Below, one piece after another: positions 8,275 to 16,642 of a stretch of 56,907 bases of DNA. The notes below the pieces were generated by a model. The model was not told the DNA's origin. It saw only the letters and a program-made list of their open reading frames with translations, and searched no databases. The number at the start of each line of letters is the position of its first letter. Position 1 is the stretch's first letter. Origin of the DNA: Bacillus salipaludis (GTDB lineage Bacteria; Bacillota; Bacilli; Bacillales_B; DSM-18226). The DNA is taken from the NCBI RefSeq assembly GCF_004358205.1, contig NZ_SMYO01000020.1:1-56907 (forward strand), read 5' to 3'. Both the position numbers and the translations under genes were made by a program.

Positions 8275-9003
8275 ATGTTTACAAGAACGGAAACCTTTCG
8301 TGAATTTATCCGTTTGTATCCAATTGTTTCTACTATTATTACCATTCATGTAGTCTTATTTCTTTTCACCGTACTGCCTATCTTTCCAAACTACTGGTTT
8401 TTTGAACATCTGTCAGGTGTAAACCTTTATATTTTGGAGGGAGAATACTGGCGGCTCATTACACCGACCTTTTTACATAGCGGTTTTACCCATATGCTTT
8501 TTAATAGTGTTTCTTTGCTGCTGTTCGGCCCAGCGCTTGAACGAATGCTTGGCGGGGTTAAATTTCTATTGGTCTATCTTGTATCAGGACTGATTGCCAA
8601 CCTCGCAACGCTTCTCCTTGAGCCGCTCAGCTATACCCACGTCGGCTCAAGTGGAGCAATTTTTGGCCTTTTTGGATATTATGTAGCGATTATTATTTTT
8701 CGTAAAAATTGGCTTTCAAGACAAAACTCACATATTATCCTTGTTCTTTGCGTCCTCAGTTTAATTATGACATTTTTACAGCCAAATATTAATATTACCG
8801 CCCATTTATTCGGATTACTTGGTGGATTTTTCCTTGGAGTGATTCCTTATTACAACAAAAAGGAGCTTTCCAATTCAATTAAGGATGCTACTTATTGGGC
8901 AAGCGGAAAAAGACGACTGTTTACTTCTAAATCCCCCCTAAAAATTTTAATTTGGGGAATCGTTATATCAATCGTCATCATTGGCATTTTCTCTCGAAAA
9001 TAA
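8275..9003 (+). CDS. Rhomboid-family intramembrane serine protease (YdcA)
   Basis: A 242-aa integral membrane protease with about six to seven helices. The catalytic dyad is visible as Ser126 in VGSSGAIFG and His177 in ITAHLFGLLGG. The oxyanion residue Asn77 lies in HMLFN. The start at 8275 was chosen because CCGGAGGT precedes it by a good spacing. A longer frame from 8194 would overlap acpS and lacks an SD. It is divergent from acpS, as ydcA is in B. subtilis. Substrates are unknown. Confidence 0.92.
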   Translation: MFTRTETFREFIRLYPIVSTIITIHVVLFLFTVLPIFPNYWFFEHLSGVNLYILEGEYWRLITPTFLHSGFTHMLFNSVSLLLFGPALERMLGGVKFLLVYLVSGLIANLATLLLEPLSYTHVGSSGAIFGLFGYYVAIIIFRKNWLSRQNSHIILVLCVLSLIMTFLQPNINITAHLFGLLGGFFLGVIPYYNKKELSNSIKDATYWASGKRRLFTSKSPLKILIWGIVISIVIIGIFSRK

Positions 9004-9007
9004 AAGG

Positions 9008-9031
9008 AACCTCCATTCTTGGAGGTTTTTC
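9008..9031 (+). terminator. Terminator of the rhomboid gene
   Basis: The stem AACCTCC/GGAGGTT with a six-base loop is followed by TTT, directly after the stop codon. Confidence 0.8.
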
Positions 9032-9062
9032 CCTTTTCAAAGATATTTTTATAAGGAACAGT

Positions 9063-9093
9063 GAATTCTAACAAAAAGTTCGTGGAGTGAGAA
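9063..9093. repeat. 31-bp direct repeat, left copy
   Basis: These 31 bp are identical to 13678-13708, where they form the SD-bearing leader of the ger operon (from GAATTCTAAC to GGAGTGAGAA). Weaker similarity continues about 30 bp upstream. Here no gene follows: the position of the ger ATG reads ATTT. It looks like a decayed second copy of the ger leader marking the left edge of a four-gene block. Confidence 0.85.
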
Positions 9094-9107
9094 GTATTTC
9101 TTTAAAC

Positions 9108-9620
9108 CTATCTTGATTCTTTATTAAATGAAAACTCTGCGTTTTTAAGACTAGCAGCCCTCTTAATTGATTGTTCTACAACATACTGAAAGCCATAAAT
9201 AATAACCGACAAGAATATACAAATAAAATACCAGGTAGTATGTTTCATCTTTATAAATTTGACAACTCCGAATTTTTTCCCTATATAGGGTAACGGGAAA
9301 GCATTTATGACATCCAACACCATATTTGTAAGTAAGTACTTTGGAAAATTTCCGAATGTTAATTTAAAGATCCAAAGTGTTGCTACAAAAAAAGGACCCA
9401 ATATAAATGTAAAATCTATTGGACCAGGAGATATAGGACTTTTAGTGATCCACCATTTTTTCTTATAACAAATTAGGCTGAATACGCTTAAAAATAAATT
9501 GGTAAAGCTTGCTACAGGTAAAAACCTCAAAAAACTTCTTATTCCCATAAAAGGAACGGTTAGCCAAGGAAAAATTAATACAGCTAAAGAGAATGCAACT
9601 TTCGTTTTATGCTTAACCAT
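9108..9620 (-). CDS. Unknown multi-spanning membrane protein
   Basis: A 170-aa hydrophobic protein with roughly five predicted membrane segments and a charged C-terminal tail. I do not recognise the family. The ATG at 9620 follows a strong AGGGGGAG, and the first five residues of the longer frame come from the SD itself. It lies inside the block bounded by the 31-bp repeats, on the same strand as the DUF2071-like gene upstream and opposite to the paired FMN proteins. No catalytic motif is evident, so it could be a small transport or regulatory membrane protein. Confidence 0.75.
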   Translation of the reverse strand: MVKHKTKVAFSLAVLIFPWLTVPFMGIRSFLRFLPVASFTNLFLSVFSLICYKKKWWITKSPISPGPIDFTFILGPFFVATLWIFKLTFGNFPKYLLTNMVLDVINAFPLPYIGKKFGVVKFIKMKHTTWYFICIFLSVIIYGFQYVVEQSIKRAASLKNAEFSFNKESR

Positions 9621-9735
9621 TAAGCTCCCCCTCAAATTGGTATTTCACAGTAATAATTCCATAAATATATAATTTATCCTGACTAACCCAAATATACACG
9701 AATTAAATTTATACTCCTCCACTTAACAAATATTT

Positions 9736-10485
9736 TTAATAGGTCCGTATTTTCTTAATATTCCACATTAGCGACTCAACCCCTGCGGAGAAATGCGCGA
9801 TAGGACCCACTTGAGATATGTCAAAATGAAAAGGAGAAAAAAGGGTGTTCCTGAATATCTCTATTTCTGCCTTTTGCAACGGCCAAGGCGGATGGTGTAT
9901 TTCACCGCAATAAATGTTTCCTCCGTTATTCGAACTATAGAGACAATAGCGCTCAGTAAGCCAATGGTCTAGTGTTCCTTCCTTTGGAAAATAAACTTCC
10001 GATACCGGAACGTATTTCCCCTTAAATAATATAGGAGTATTAAAATTACCGTTCCGACTACTATGAATATGAAAGGATTGTCCTTCTTTTCGAAAAGAAA
10101 TTTGTGCCGAATAATACGGTAAATGAAACCATCTTTTTGCAATCTTCAAGGAAGCCCAGTTCTCAACATCAATAGATAAAAAATAAATACCGGGTTTTCC
10201 ATCGCATGTTACATATGTCCTTACATTCATTTCTGGAAATTTAGGGGTTAGGGAAACAGATGATATTCCACGGGGATAGATTCCTTCTAAAACAAATACA
10301 ATGACACCTAACCATGCGGAACCATTAAACGTATCAATTTGTAAAGAAGAAGGAATATGTGGCCGTAGTATATTAAGTGGAATTGGCCAATGCAAAAACA
10401 ATAAATTTCTCCAAGTTTGTCGCATAATCCAATATTTTGATGGTAATGGCCAAGACCGATGACTAAGATCATTCATTATATTCAT
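9736..10485 (-). CDS. YqjF-like (DUF2071) protein
   Basis: A 249-aa soluble protein resembling the YqjF/DUF2071 family. It shows the N-terminal W.M.QTW.NLLFLHWPIP segment, the IPSSLQIDTFNGSAWLGVIVF segment and a C-terminal HFSAGVESLMW. The biochemical function of the family is not established. GGGGG is 8 nt before the ATG at 10485, and an alternative GTG lies one codon upstream. The 188-bp gap to the divergent FMN protein gene at 10674 probably holds both promoters. Confidence 0.8.
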   Translation of the reverse strand: MNIMNDLSHRSWPLPSKYWIMRQTWRNLLFLHWPIPLNILRPHIPSSLQIDTFNGSAWLGVIVFVLEGIYPRGISSVSLTPKFPEMNVRTYVTCDGKPGIYFLSIDVENWASLKIAKRWFHLPYYSAQISFRKEGQSFHIHSSRNGNFNTPILFKGKYVPVSEVYFPKEGTLDHWLTERYCLYSSNNGGNIYCGEIHHPPWPLQKAEIEIFRNTLFSPFHFDISQVGPIAHFSAGVESLMWNIKKIRTY

Positions 10486-10673
10486 CACATAATCCCCCTG
10501 TTTTTATATGTATATAGTTTAGTGTAAATTGAAATTTTAATACGATGTTATATACATAAATCTAGACTATTTTCTAAGTATTATCTTGATATTCATAAGT
10601 TTTCCCTTTTTTTGGATATAATAAGATTGATTGACTTTATTATTGAAACTATGCGGAATTTGGAGAAATAACT

Positions 10674-12080
10674 ATGGCAAATATTTTTTATTATTTGACT
10701 TTTGGAATGGTAGCAATAATTTTTACGATTTTTATATTCATGCTTCTTGGATGGCGTTGGTTCATGAAACGAATGGTGAAACAAATGGGAAAAATTATTT
10801 TAACAGACAGTTATCAAGAAAATATCATGGAGTTGATGCCAGGACTGCGTCATATGGGCATTCAAAATATGCTTGAAAATAGCTTGCGTGCAGAAACTGG
10901 TGACGTCCTCCACCGCCCGCTTGGCTCTTCAAAAAAATGGCCGCATTTTGATTCGATTACCTTTATACCTGCCCAAACCTCACCTTTTCCGATTGACGGT
11001 GAAGCAGATGTTGATGTGGAAGTAACCATTGGGCCACAAGCAAAAAAACCGATGAAAATAAAAATTCCGTTAATGATCAGCGGCATGGCCTATGGGATTG
11101 CACTCAGTGAGGAAGTGAGAATCTCATTAGCACAAGCAGCTAATAATGTTGGAACCGCCATTAATTCTGGTGAGGGGGCAGTTTTACCTGAGGAAATCAA
11201 TATCGGCGGAAAATATATTTTACAGTTTTCCAAAACAGATTGGTCAAAGGAAGAAAAATTAATTAAGCGGGCCGATATGATCGAAGTTAAGTTAGGGCAA
11301 GGAGCATTACTCGGAACCGGCGGGAAAATTTCTCCTAAAAATTTAACAGGCCGTGCCCGTGAACTGATGGGGTTACAGGAAAACGAGGATGCCGTTATTT
11401 ATGATAATTTTGTAGAGAATCAAACGCTGGATGATTTGAAAGAACTTGTTGATGAGCTTCGTAGTCTCACAGGTGGAGTTCCCATTGGCTCGAAAATAGG
11501 AGCTGGCGGGAAAATTGAAGAAGATATTGATCATTTAATCTACATTGGTGTTGATTATATTGCAGTGGATGGCGGTCAAGCAGCAACACATGGTGCCCCT
11601 CCTATTTTAGCTGACGACGTCGGAATCCCTACTCTGCATGCAATTGTCAGGGCTGCTAATCATCTTGAAAAGAGAAACATGAAGGGAAAAATTAGTTTAA
11701 TTGCCTCAGGCGGACTTCTAGTTCCCGGACATTTCTTAAAGGCGCTCGCCCTCGGAGCTGATGCTGTATATTTAGGGTCTGCTATGTTATTTAGCGTCTC
11801 ACATCCTCAATCCTTAAATGCCCTTCCGTTTGAACCACCGACACAAGCTGTTTGGAATCAAGGGAAATACAAGGATCAATTTAAGATTGACGTAGGAGTA
11901 AAATCAGCAGAGAAATTCTTAACAGCAAGTACAGAGGAAATAAAAATGGCATTAAGAGCAATGGGAAAACGCTCTTTAAAAGAGTTATCTAGAATGGATT
12001 TAGTTTCCTATGATGAATTAACGGCCAAAATGATTGGAATTCCGTTTTCCTTTGAACCATGGGAGGACAAAAACAGGTGA
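10674..12080 (+). CDS. Membrane-anchored FMN-binding glutamate-synthase-domain protein, copy 1
   Basis: A 468-aa protein. One N-terminal transmembrane helix (about 8-27, ending LLGWRWFMK) is followed by a glutamate-synthase-type FMN/(beta-alpha)8 domain: KLGQGA at about 206, PIGSKIGAGGK at about 270-280, VDGGQAATHGAPP at about 298-310 and a phosphate-binding SGGLLVPGHFLKALALGADAVY. True GltB/GltS domains follow this with a three-cysteine 3Fe-4S segment ending CPxG. Here the equivalent segment (about 371-392) reads FSVSHPQSLNALPFEPPTQ, and the whole protein has no cysteine. No glutaminase domain is present. Glutamate synthase activity is therefore doubtful. SD GGAGAAAT. It is followed 58 bp later by a close paralogue. 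Confidence 0.88.
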   Translation: MANIFYYLTFGMVAIIFTIFIFMLLGWRWFMKRMVKQMGKIILTDSYQENIMELMPGLRHMGIQNMLENSLRAETGDVLHRPLGSSKKWPHFDSITFIPAQTSPFPIDGEADVDVEVTIGPQAKKPMKIKIPLMISGMAYGIALSEEVRISLAQAANNVGTAINSGEGAVLPEEINIGGKYILQFSKTDWSKEEKLIKRADMIEVKLGQGALLGTGGKISPKNLTGRARELMGLQENEDAVIYDNFVENQTLDDLKELVDELRSLTGGVPIGSKIGAGGKIEEDIDHLIYIGVDYIAVDGGQAATHGAPPILADDVGIPTLHAIVRAANHLEKRNMKGKISLIASGGLLVPGHFLKALALGADAVYLGSAMLFSVSHPQSLNALPFEPPTQAVWNQGKYKDQFKIDVGVKSAEKFLTASTEEIKMALRAMGKRSLKELSRMDLVSYDELTAKMIGIPFSFEPWEDKNR

Positions 12081-12138
12081 ATATTTAATAAATGATCAAA
12101 TTATTCGATCCATTTTCTTTACTATCGGAGAAGTGACA

Positions 12139-13554
12139 ATGGCAAACCTATTCTTTTATATATCTTTTACAATGATGTCCCTCCTATTTATCATGTTTTT
12201 ATTCATGCTCGTCGGCTGGCGCTGGGTGATGAAACTAATCGTGAAAAAGGCCGGGAAAATCATGTTATCTGACAGTTATCAGGAAAATATTATGGAACTA
12301 ATCCCAGGCCTTCGGCATATGGGCATTCAAAATATGTTGGAAAATAGCTTGAGAGCTGAAACAGGGACTGTCCTTTATCGCCCGCTTGGCGGCTCTTCAA
12401 AAAAATGGCCGCATTTGGATCCGATTACCTTTATCCCCGCACAAACATCACCCTTTCCAGTTGATGGTGAAGATGATGTAGATGTTAAGGTAACCATTGG
12501 GCCAAGGGCAAAAAAACCAATGGAAATAAAAATTCCACTAATGATCAGTGGAATGGGCTTTGGAATTTCACTTAGTGAACAAGCCAGGCTTTCTTTGGCA
12601 ACTGCTGCTAAAAAGACAGGAACAGCGATTAATTCAGGGCAAGGTGGAATCCTACCTGAAGAATTAGACTCAGCCGGAAGGTATATTTTACAATTTTCGA
12701 AAACAGATTGGGCAAAGGAAGACCATTTATTTAGCCGTGCTGATATGATTGAAATCAAATTGGGCCAGGGTGCAGTAGCGGGAATGGGCGAAAAAATCCC
12801 GGCACAAAACTTAACAGGTCGTGCCCGTGATGTAATGGGACTTAAGGAAAATGAGGAAGCAGTCATTCATGAAAACTTTTGGGAAGATCAAACATTAGTC
12901 GATTTAAAACTACTCGTGGAGGAACTTCGCGTCCGATCAGGTGGTGTTCCTATAGGTGTCAAAATTGGCGCAGGTGGAAAAATTGAAGAAGATATTGATC
13001 ATTTAATCTTTATGGGGGTTGACTTTATTACCATTGATGGCGGACAAGCAGCCATGAAGGGTGCACCTCCTATATTATTAGATGATTTTGGAATCCCTAC
13101 CTTGCATGCAGTAGTCAGAGCGGTAAATCATCTTGAAAAAAGAAAGGTGAAGGGAAAGATTAGTTTAGTCGTTTCAGGAGGACTTTTAGTCCCCGGACAT
13201 TTTTTAAAAGTCCTTGCACTCGGAGCGGACGCTGTATATGTAGGCTCTGCTATGTTGTTTGCTCTTGCACATGATCAAGTATTGAATGCCCTTCCATTTG
13301 AACCGCCAACACAAGCTATGTGGTATGACGGCAAGTTCAAGGATCAATTTAAGAGAGAAGATGGGGAAAAAACAGCAGAAAAGTTCTTAACAGCGAGTGC
13401 AGAAGAAATGAAAATGGCTTTAAGAGCAATGGGAAAACGCTCTTTAAAAGAGTTGTCAAGAAAGGATTTAGTGTCCTATGATGAGCTGACAGCAAAAATG
13501 GTTGGAATTCCATTTTCTTTTGAACCATGGGAAGAAAAACAATTTGAGAAATAA
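12139..13554 (+). CDS. Membrane-anchored FMN-binding glutamate-synthase-domain protein, copy 2
   Basis: A 471-aa tandem paralogue of the preceding gene, roughly three-quarters identical by eye along its full length. It has the same single N-terminal helix, FMN-domain motifs, FEPPTQ segment in place of the Fe-S cysteines, and complete lack of cysteine. The ATG at 12139 has SD GGAGAAGTG and gives an N-terminus (MANLFFYISF) matching copy 1. A longer frame from 12034 overlaps copy 1 and is not credible. Retention of two copies side by side suggests a heteromeric partner or diverged substrates, which is inference. Confidence 0.88.
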   Translation: MANLFFYISFTMMSLLFIMFLFMLVGWRWVMKLIVKKAGKIMLSDSYQENIMELIPGLRHMGIQNMLENSLRAETGTVLYRPLGGSSKKWPHLDPITFIPAQTSPFPVDGEDDVDVKVTIGPRAKKPMEIKIPLMISGMGFGISLSEQARLSLATAAKKTGTAINSGQGGILPEELDSAGRYILQFSKTDWAKEDHLFSRADMIEIKLGQGAVAGMGEKIPAQNLTGRARDVMGLKENEEAVIHENFWEDQTLVDLKLLVEELRVRSGGVPIGVKIGAGGKIEEDIDHLIFMGVDFITIDGGQAAMKGAPPILLDDFGIPTLHAVVRAVNHLEKRKVKGKISLVVSGGLLVPGHFLKVLALGADAVYVGSAMLFALAHDQVLNALPFEPPTQAMWYDGKFKDQFKREDGEKTAEKFLTASAEEMKMALRAMGKRSLKELSRKDLVSYDELTAKMVGIPFSFEPWEEKQFEK

Positions 13555-13677
13555 GTGTCCAGAGACATTACTTTTACTCCCGTTCCAATACCAAGTGCAT
13601 TCTCATTATTTGGGTCGTGATTTAAGTCCCGTTAATGATTATGTTCTTTTCCCAAAAATATTTTTACTAAAAAGGGG

Positions 13678-13708
13678 GAATTCTAACAAAAAGTTCGTGG
13701 AGTGAGAA
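13678..13708. repeat. 31-bp direct repeat, right copy (ger leader)
   Basis: Identical to 9063-9093. It ends in GTGGAGTGAGAA, which supplies the ribosome-binding site of the ger A gene starting at 13712, so this copy is functional. Confidence 0.88.
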
Positions 13709-13711
13709 AGT

Positions 13712-15256
13712 ATGTCCATTTTTTCAAAATTGAAAAGTCTGCAGAAAACCCAAAAGGAAAATAGAAAAGTCTTTTTAGGGTCTGATTTTGAAGTACGAAT
13801 GGAATGGTTTAGAGACACCTTCCAACAAAGTATTGATATCACCTTTCACGAATTAACGGCAAATCAAACGCGCTGTGGGATTGTGTTTTTACAGTGTATG
13901 GTGGATCAGCAATTATTTGATGACCAAGTATTAAAATATATTGTTTCACCTAATTTCGCTGCATCCCCTAATGAATTAATTCATAAAATACTTGATTTAC
14001 AATCGATCAGCACAATGTGTACGAGCATTCTTACCGATATGCAGGAAGCCTCCGAGAATATTTTGGACGGAAAAGTTGTCGTTTTTTTCGAAGGCGATAG
14101 CCGCATGATTGCTTTTCCGCTAACAAGCTTTGAAAAACGAACCGGTAGTGAAACTACAAATGAGAATGTTATCAGGGGACCAAGAGAAGCATTTTTGGAG
14201 GATATCCATACAAATGTCACTATGATACGCAGAAGAATAAAATCACCGGATTTAAAAATGGAACAACTTATAATCGGAAAATATACAAAAACGAAAGTCA
14301 TCATTAGTTATATCGAAGGACTTTGCCGGGATGACTTAATTGAAGAAGTGAAACAAAGGATAAACCGGATAAAAATAGATGGCATTTTGGCGAGCAGCTA
14401 TATTGAGGAGTGTATCGATGATCGGCCGTTATCACCCTTCCCTCAATCACAAAAAACAGAGCGCCCAGATGTGGCGGCGGCAGCCTTACTGGAAGGGAGA
14501 GTGGTTATTTTTGTTGACGGTGACCCGATCCCCCTTATTGCACCTGTTAATTTTTACATGTTTCTCCAAGCCGCTGAGGATTATTACCAACGATATTTTC
14601 TTACTAGTTTTATTCGCTTGCTCCGCTACGGCTGGTTAATCGTTTCGCTGACTTTCCCATCCTTTTATATAGCGATTACCACCTTCCATCCGGAAATGAT
14701 TCCTACGAGTCTTTTATTAAGTGTTGCTGCATCACGTGAGAATGTACCCTTTCCAAGCATCGTGGAAGCATTACTGATGGAACTTGCCTTTGAAGGTTTA
14801 CGTGAAGCTGGGATTCGTACTCCAAAAGCGGTAGGACAGGCAATCGGTATCCTTGGCGCAATCATCATTGGACAAGCAGCTGTACAAGCAGGGATTGTTT
14901 CGGCGATTATGGTCATCATCGTCTCCATAACTGGGATTGCCTCCTTCGTGATACCAGGTTATGATTTAGGATTTTCCGTCCGTTTACTCCGTTTTCCAAT
15001 CATGATTTTGGCGGGTACCTTCGGAATATTCGGTTTAATGATCGGCGTCATTCTGATTTATATCCATGTGGTAAGCCTGCGTTCGTTTGGCATGCCCTAT
15101 CTTTCGCCAACAGCACCGCTTAGAATCAGTGATTTAAAGGATATCTTTATCCGGGTTCCATGGTGGATGATGCGTAGCCGGCCCTCCTTTTCCGGGGCAA
15201 ATGATCAGATTCGCTCAAATATCGAGAAATCCATACTCGAGGATGATGAAGATTAA
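13712..15256 (+). CDS. Spore germination receptor subunit A (GerA/GerKA family)
   Basis: A 514-aa inner spore membrane protein of the GerA family. It has a large N-terminal hydrophilic domain to about residue 285 (including GDSRMIAFPLTSFEKRT and EGRVVIFVDGDP). A C-terminal half of about five membrane helices includes PFPSIVEALLMELAFEGLREAG and the AVGQAIGILGAIIIGQAAV segment. A subunits assemble with B and C subunits into nutrient germinant receptors. The first gene of an A-C-D-B operon, its stop overlaps the next start by one base. The germinant cannot be predicted. Confidence 0.95.
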   Translation: MSIFSKLKSLQKTQKENRKVFLGSDFEVRMEWFRDTFQQSIDITFHELTANQTRCGIVFLQCMVDQQLFDDQVLKYIVSPNFAASPNELIHKILDLQSISTMCTSILTDMQEASENILDGKVVVFFEGDSRMIAFPLTSFEKRTGSETTNENVIRGPREAFLEDIHTNVTMIRRRIKSPDLKMEQLIIGKYTKTKVIISYIEGLCRDDLIEEVKQRINRIKIDGILASSYIEECIDDRPLSPFPQSQKTERPDVAAAALLEGRVVIFVDGDPIPLIAPVNFYMFLQAAEDYYQRYFLTSFIRLLRYGWLIVSLTFPSFYIAITTFHPEMIPTSLLLSVAASRENVPFPSIVEALLMELAFEGLREAGIRTPKAVGQAIGILGAIIIGQAAVQAGIVSAIMVIIVSITGIASFVIPGYDLGFSVRLLRFPIMILAGTFGIFGLMIGVILIYIHVVSLRSFGMPYLSPTAPLRISDLKDIFIRVPWWMMRSRPSFSGANDQIRSNIEKSILEDDED

Positions 15257-16416
15257 TGAAAAGATTAAAATGGCTCATCTTGTTATGCCCTTTGTTATTA
15301 ACAGGGTGCTGGTCACAATTAGAACTCAATGAACGAGCGTTTGTTGCAGGCATTTACATTGATAAAGCCGCAAAAGGAAACATGGAGGTAAGTCTTTCTT
15401 TTACCCTGCCAAATCGCCTTGTACCTGGTGATCTCGGCGGTGCAGGTTCATCCGGAAAACCATATACAATTCTTTCTGCAACTGGAAAATCGTTTACGGA
15501 AGCCTATAAAAAAATACAGGCAACCATAACCAGAAATATCAGCTGGGGACATACAAGGATCATTATCATTAGTGAAGAAATGGCCAGGGATGGTATTAAA
15601 GATATATTAGAATTTGTTGTCCGGGAACCAAGTTTGAATATTAATCAGGCTTTATTAATTGCACCGGGAAAAGCAAAGGATATCGAAAAATTAACTCCAA
15701 TATTTGAACGATTTCCAAGTAGCATTCCCACATCTTTTACGCAAAGAAAGATCACTATGGATACAACAACAAAAGACTTCCTTGAAGCTCATAGCGGTGA
15801 TATGATTGTCAGCCTTTTATCTAAGAAAATCATGAAAATGCTAAGTGAAGGTGGGAAAGAGGGGCTTTTTGTCAGTCCCGGAGAGATGGCCTTATTTCAT
15901 AATTACAAAATGGTCGGAAAATTAGACACAAAAGCTGGCCGGGGGGCGTTATGGCTTCGCAACCTGATAAAAGATGCCGAAGTAACCATGAATTCTCCAA
16001 CAGATCAACATTTGATTAGTTTATTAGTCATGAACGCCAATTCAAAGATTCGCCCTTCCAAAAACAAACCTTTCACTTTTAATGTCGATATAAATGCGGA
16101 AGGGCATATTTCTGAATCTCATTCCAATATCAACTTATCAAATGAAAAAAACATAGCTCAACTTGAGCTAACAGCCGAAAAACAAATTCGAAATAGGATT
16201 AAAGCCACTTTAAAGGCATCCCAAGAAGAAAAAGCAGATGTTTTTCAATTCGGTGAATATCTATCCTGGTATAAACCAAAAATATGGAAAAAGGTAAAAA
16301 ATGACTGGCCTGAGGTTTATCATGAAAAGGTGAAATTAAATGTTCACATTGATTTAAAGATTAGACGACTAGGGTCTGAAAATGATCCATTTTGGATAAA
16401 GGGAAGAAATTTATGA
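15256..16416 (+). CDS. Germination receptor lipoprotein subunit C (GerAC/GerKC family)
   Basis: A 386-aa lipoprotein of the Ger(x)C family. The lipobox LLTGC places lipidated Cys18, and the family hallmark WSQLELNERAFVAGI follows directly. The downstream body is an exported beta-rich domain (WGHTRIIIISEEMARDGIKDILEFVVREP). It starts at the ATG in TAATGA, translationally coupled to the A subunit. It ends with ATGA overlap into the next small gene. Confidence 0.95.
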   Translation: MKRLKWLILLCPLLLTGCWSQLELNERAFVAGIYIDKAAKGNMEVSLSFTLPNRLVPGDLGGAGSSGKPYTILSATGKSFTEAYKKIQATITRNISWGHTRIIIISEEMARDGIKDILEFVVREPSLNINQALLIAPGKAKDIEKLTPIFERFPSSIPTSFTQRKITMDTTTKDFLEAHSGDMIVSLLSKKIMKMLSEGGKEGLFVSPGEMALFHNYKMVGKLDTKAGRGALWLRNLIKDAEVTMNSPTDQHLISLLVMNANSKIRPSKNKPFTFNVDINAEGHISESHSNINLSNEKNIAQLELTAEKQIRNRIKATLKASQEEKADVFQFGEYLSWYKPKIWKKVKNDWPEVYHEKVKLNVHIDLKIRRLGSENDPFWIKGRNL

Positions 16417-16631
16417 TTTTGATTATCCTTGGCTTTCTCATAATATTTTGTTACGAATGGACGTACTTAAAAAGCAAAAATCGTAAAAAAAGAACCTACT
16501 GGATTGTCTTCTGTATAATGGGTGCTTCCTTTTTTTATTGTATTTCGACTATTCTATTCAAACAACTACCTAGCGCAGGTGATTTGATTCAATTTCTTTT
16601 TAAACCAATCCAACAAAAAATTATAGGTTAG
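16413..16631 (+). CDS. Germination receptor D subunit (small two-helix membrane protein)
   Basis: A 72-aa protein with two predicted transmembrane helices (about 2-18 and 34-53) separated by a basic loop (KSKNRKKR). Genes of this size between C and B in ger operons are called D subunits and are reported to modulate receptor function in Bacillus. The ATG at 16413 overlaps the C stop as ATGA and has GGGAAGAA upstream. A longer frame from 16392 lies inside the C gene. Confidence 0.82.
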   Translation: MILIILGFLIIFCYEWTYLKSKNRKKRTYWIVFCIMGASFFYCISTILFKQLPSAGDLIQFLFKPIQQKIIG

Positions 16632-16642
16632 GTGAACCTTTT

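Noticed and set aside
12034..12138. N-terminal extension of FMN protein copy 2
   Set aside because: It overlaps the end of copy 1, has no SD, and removing it gives an N-terminus aligned with copy 1.
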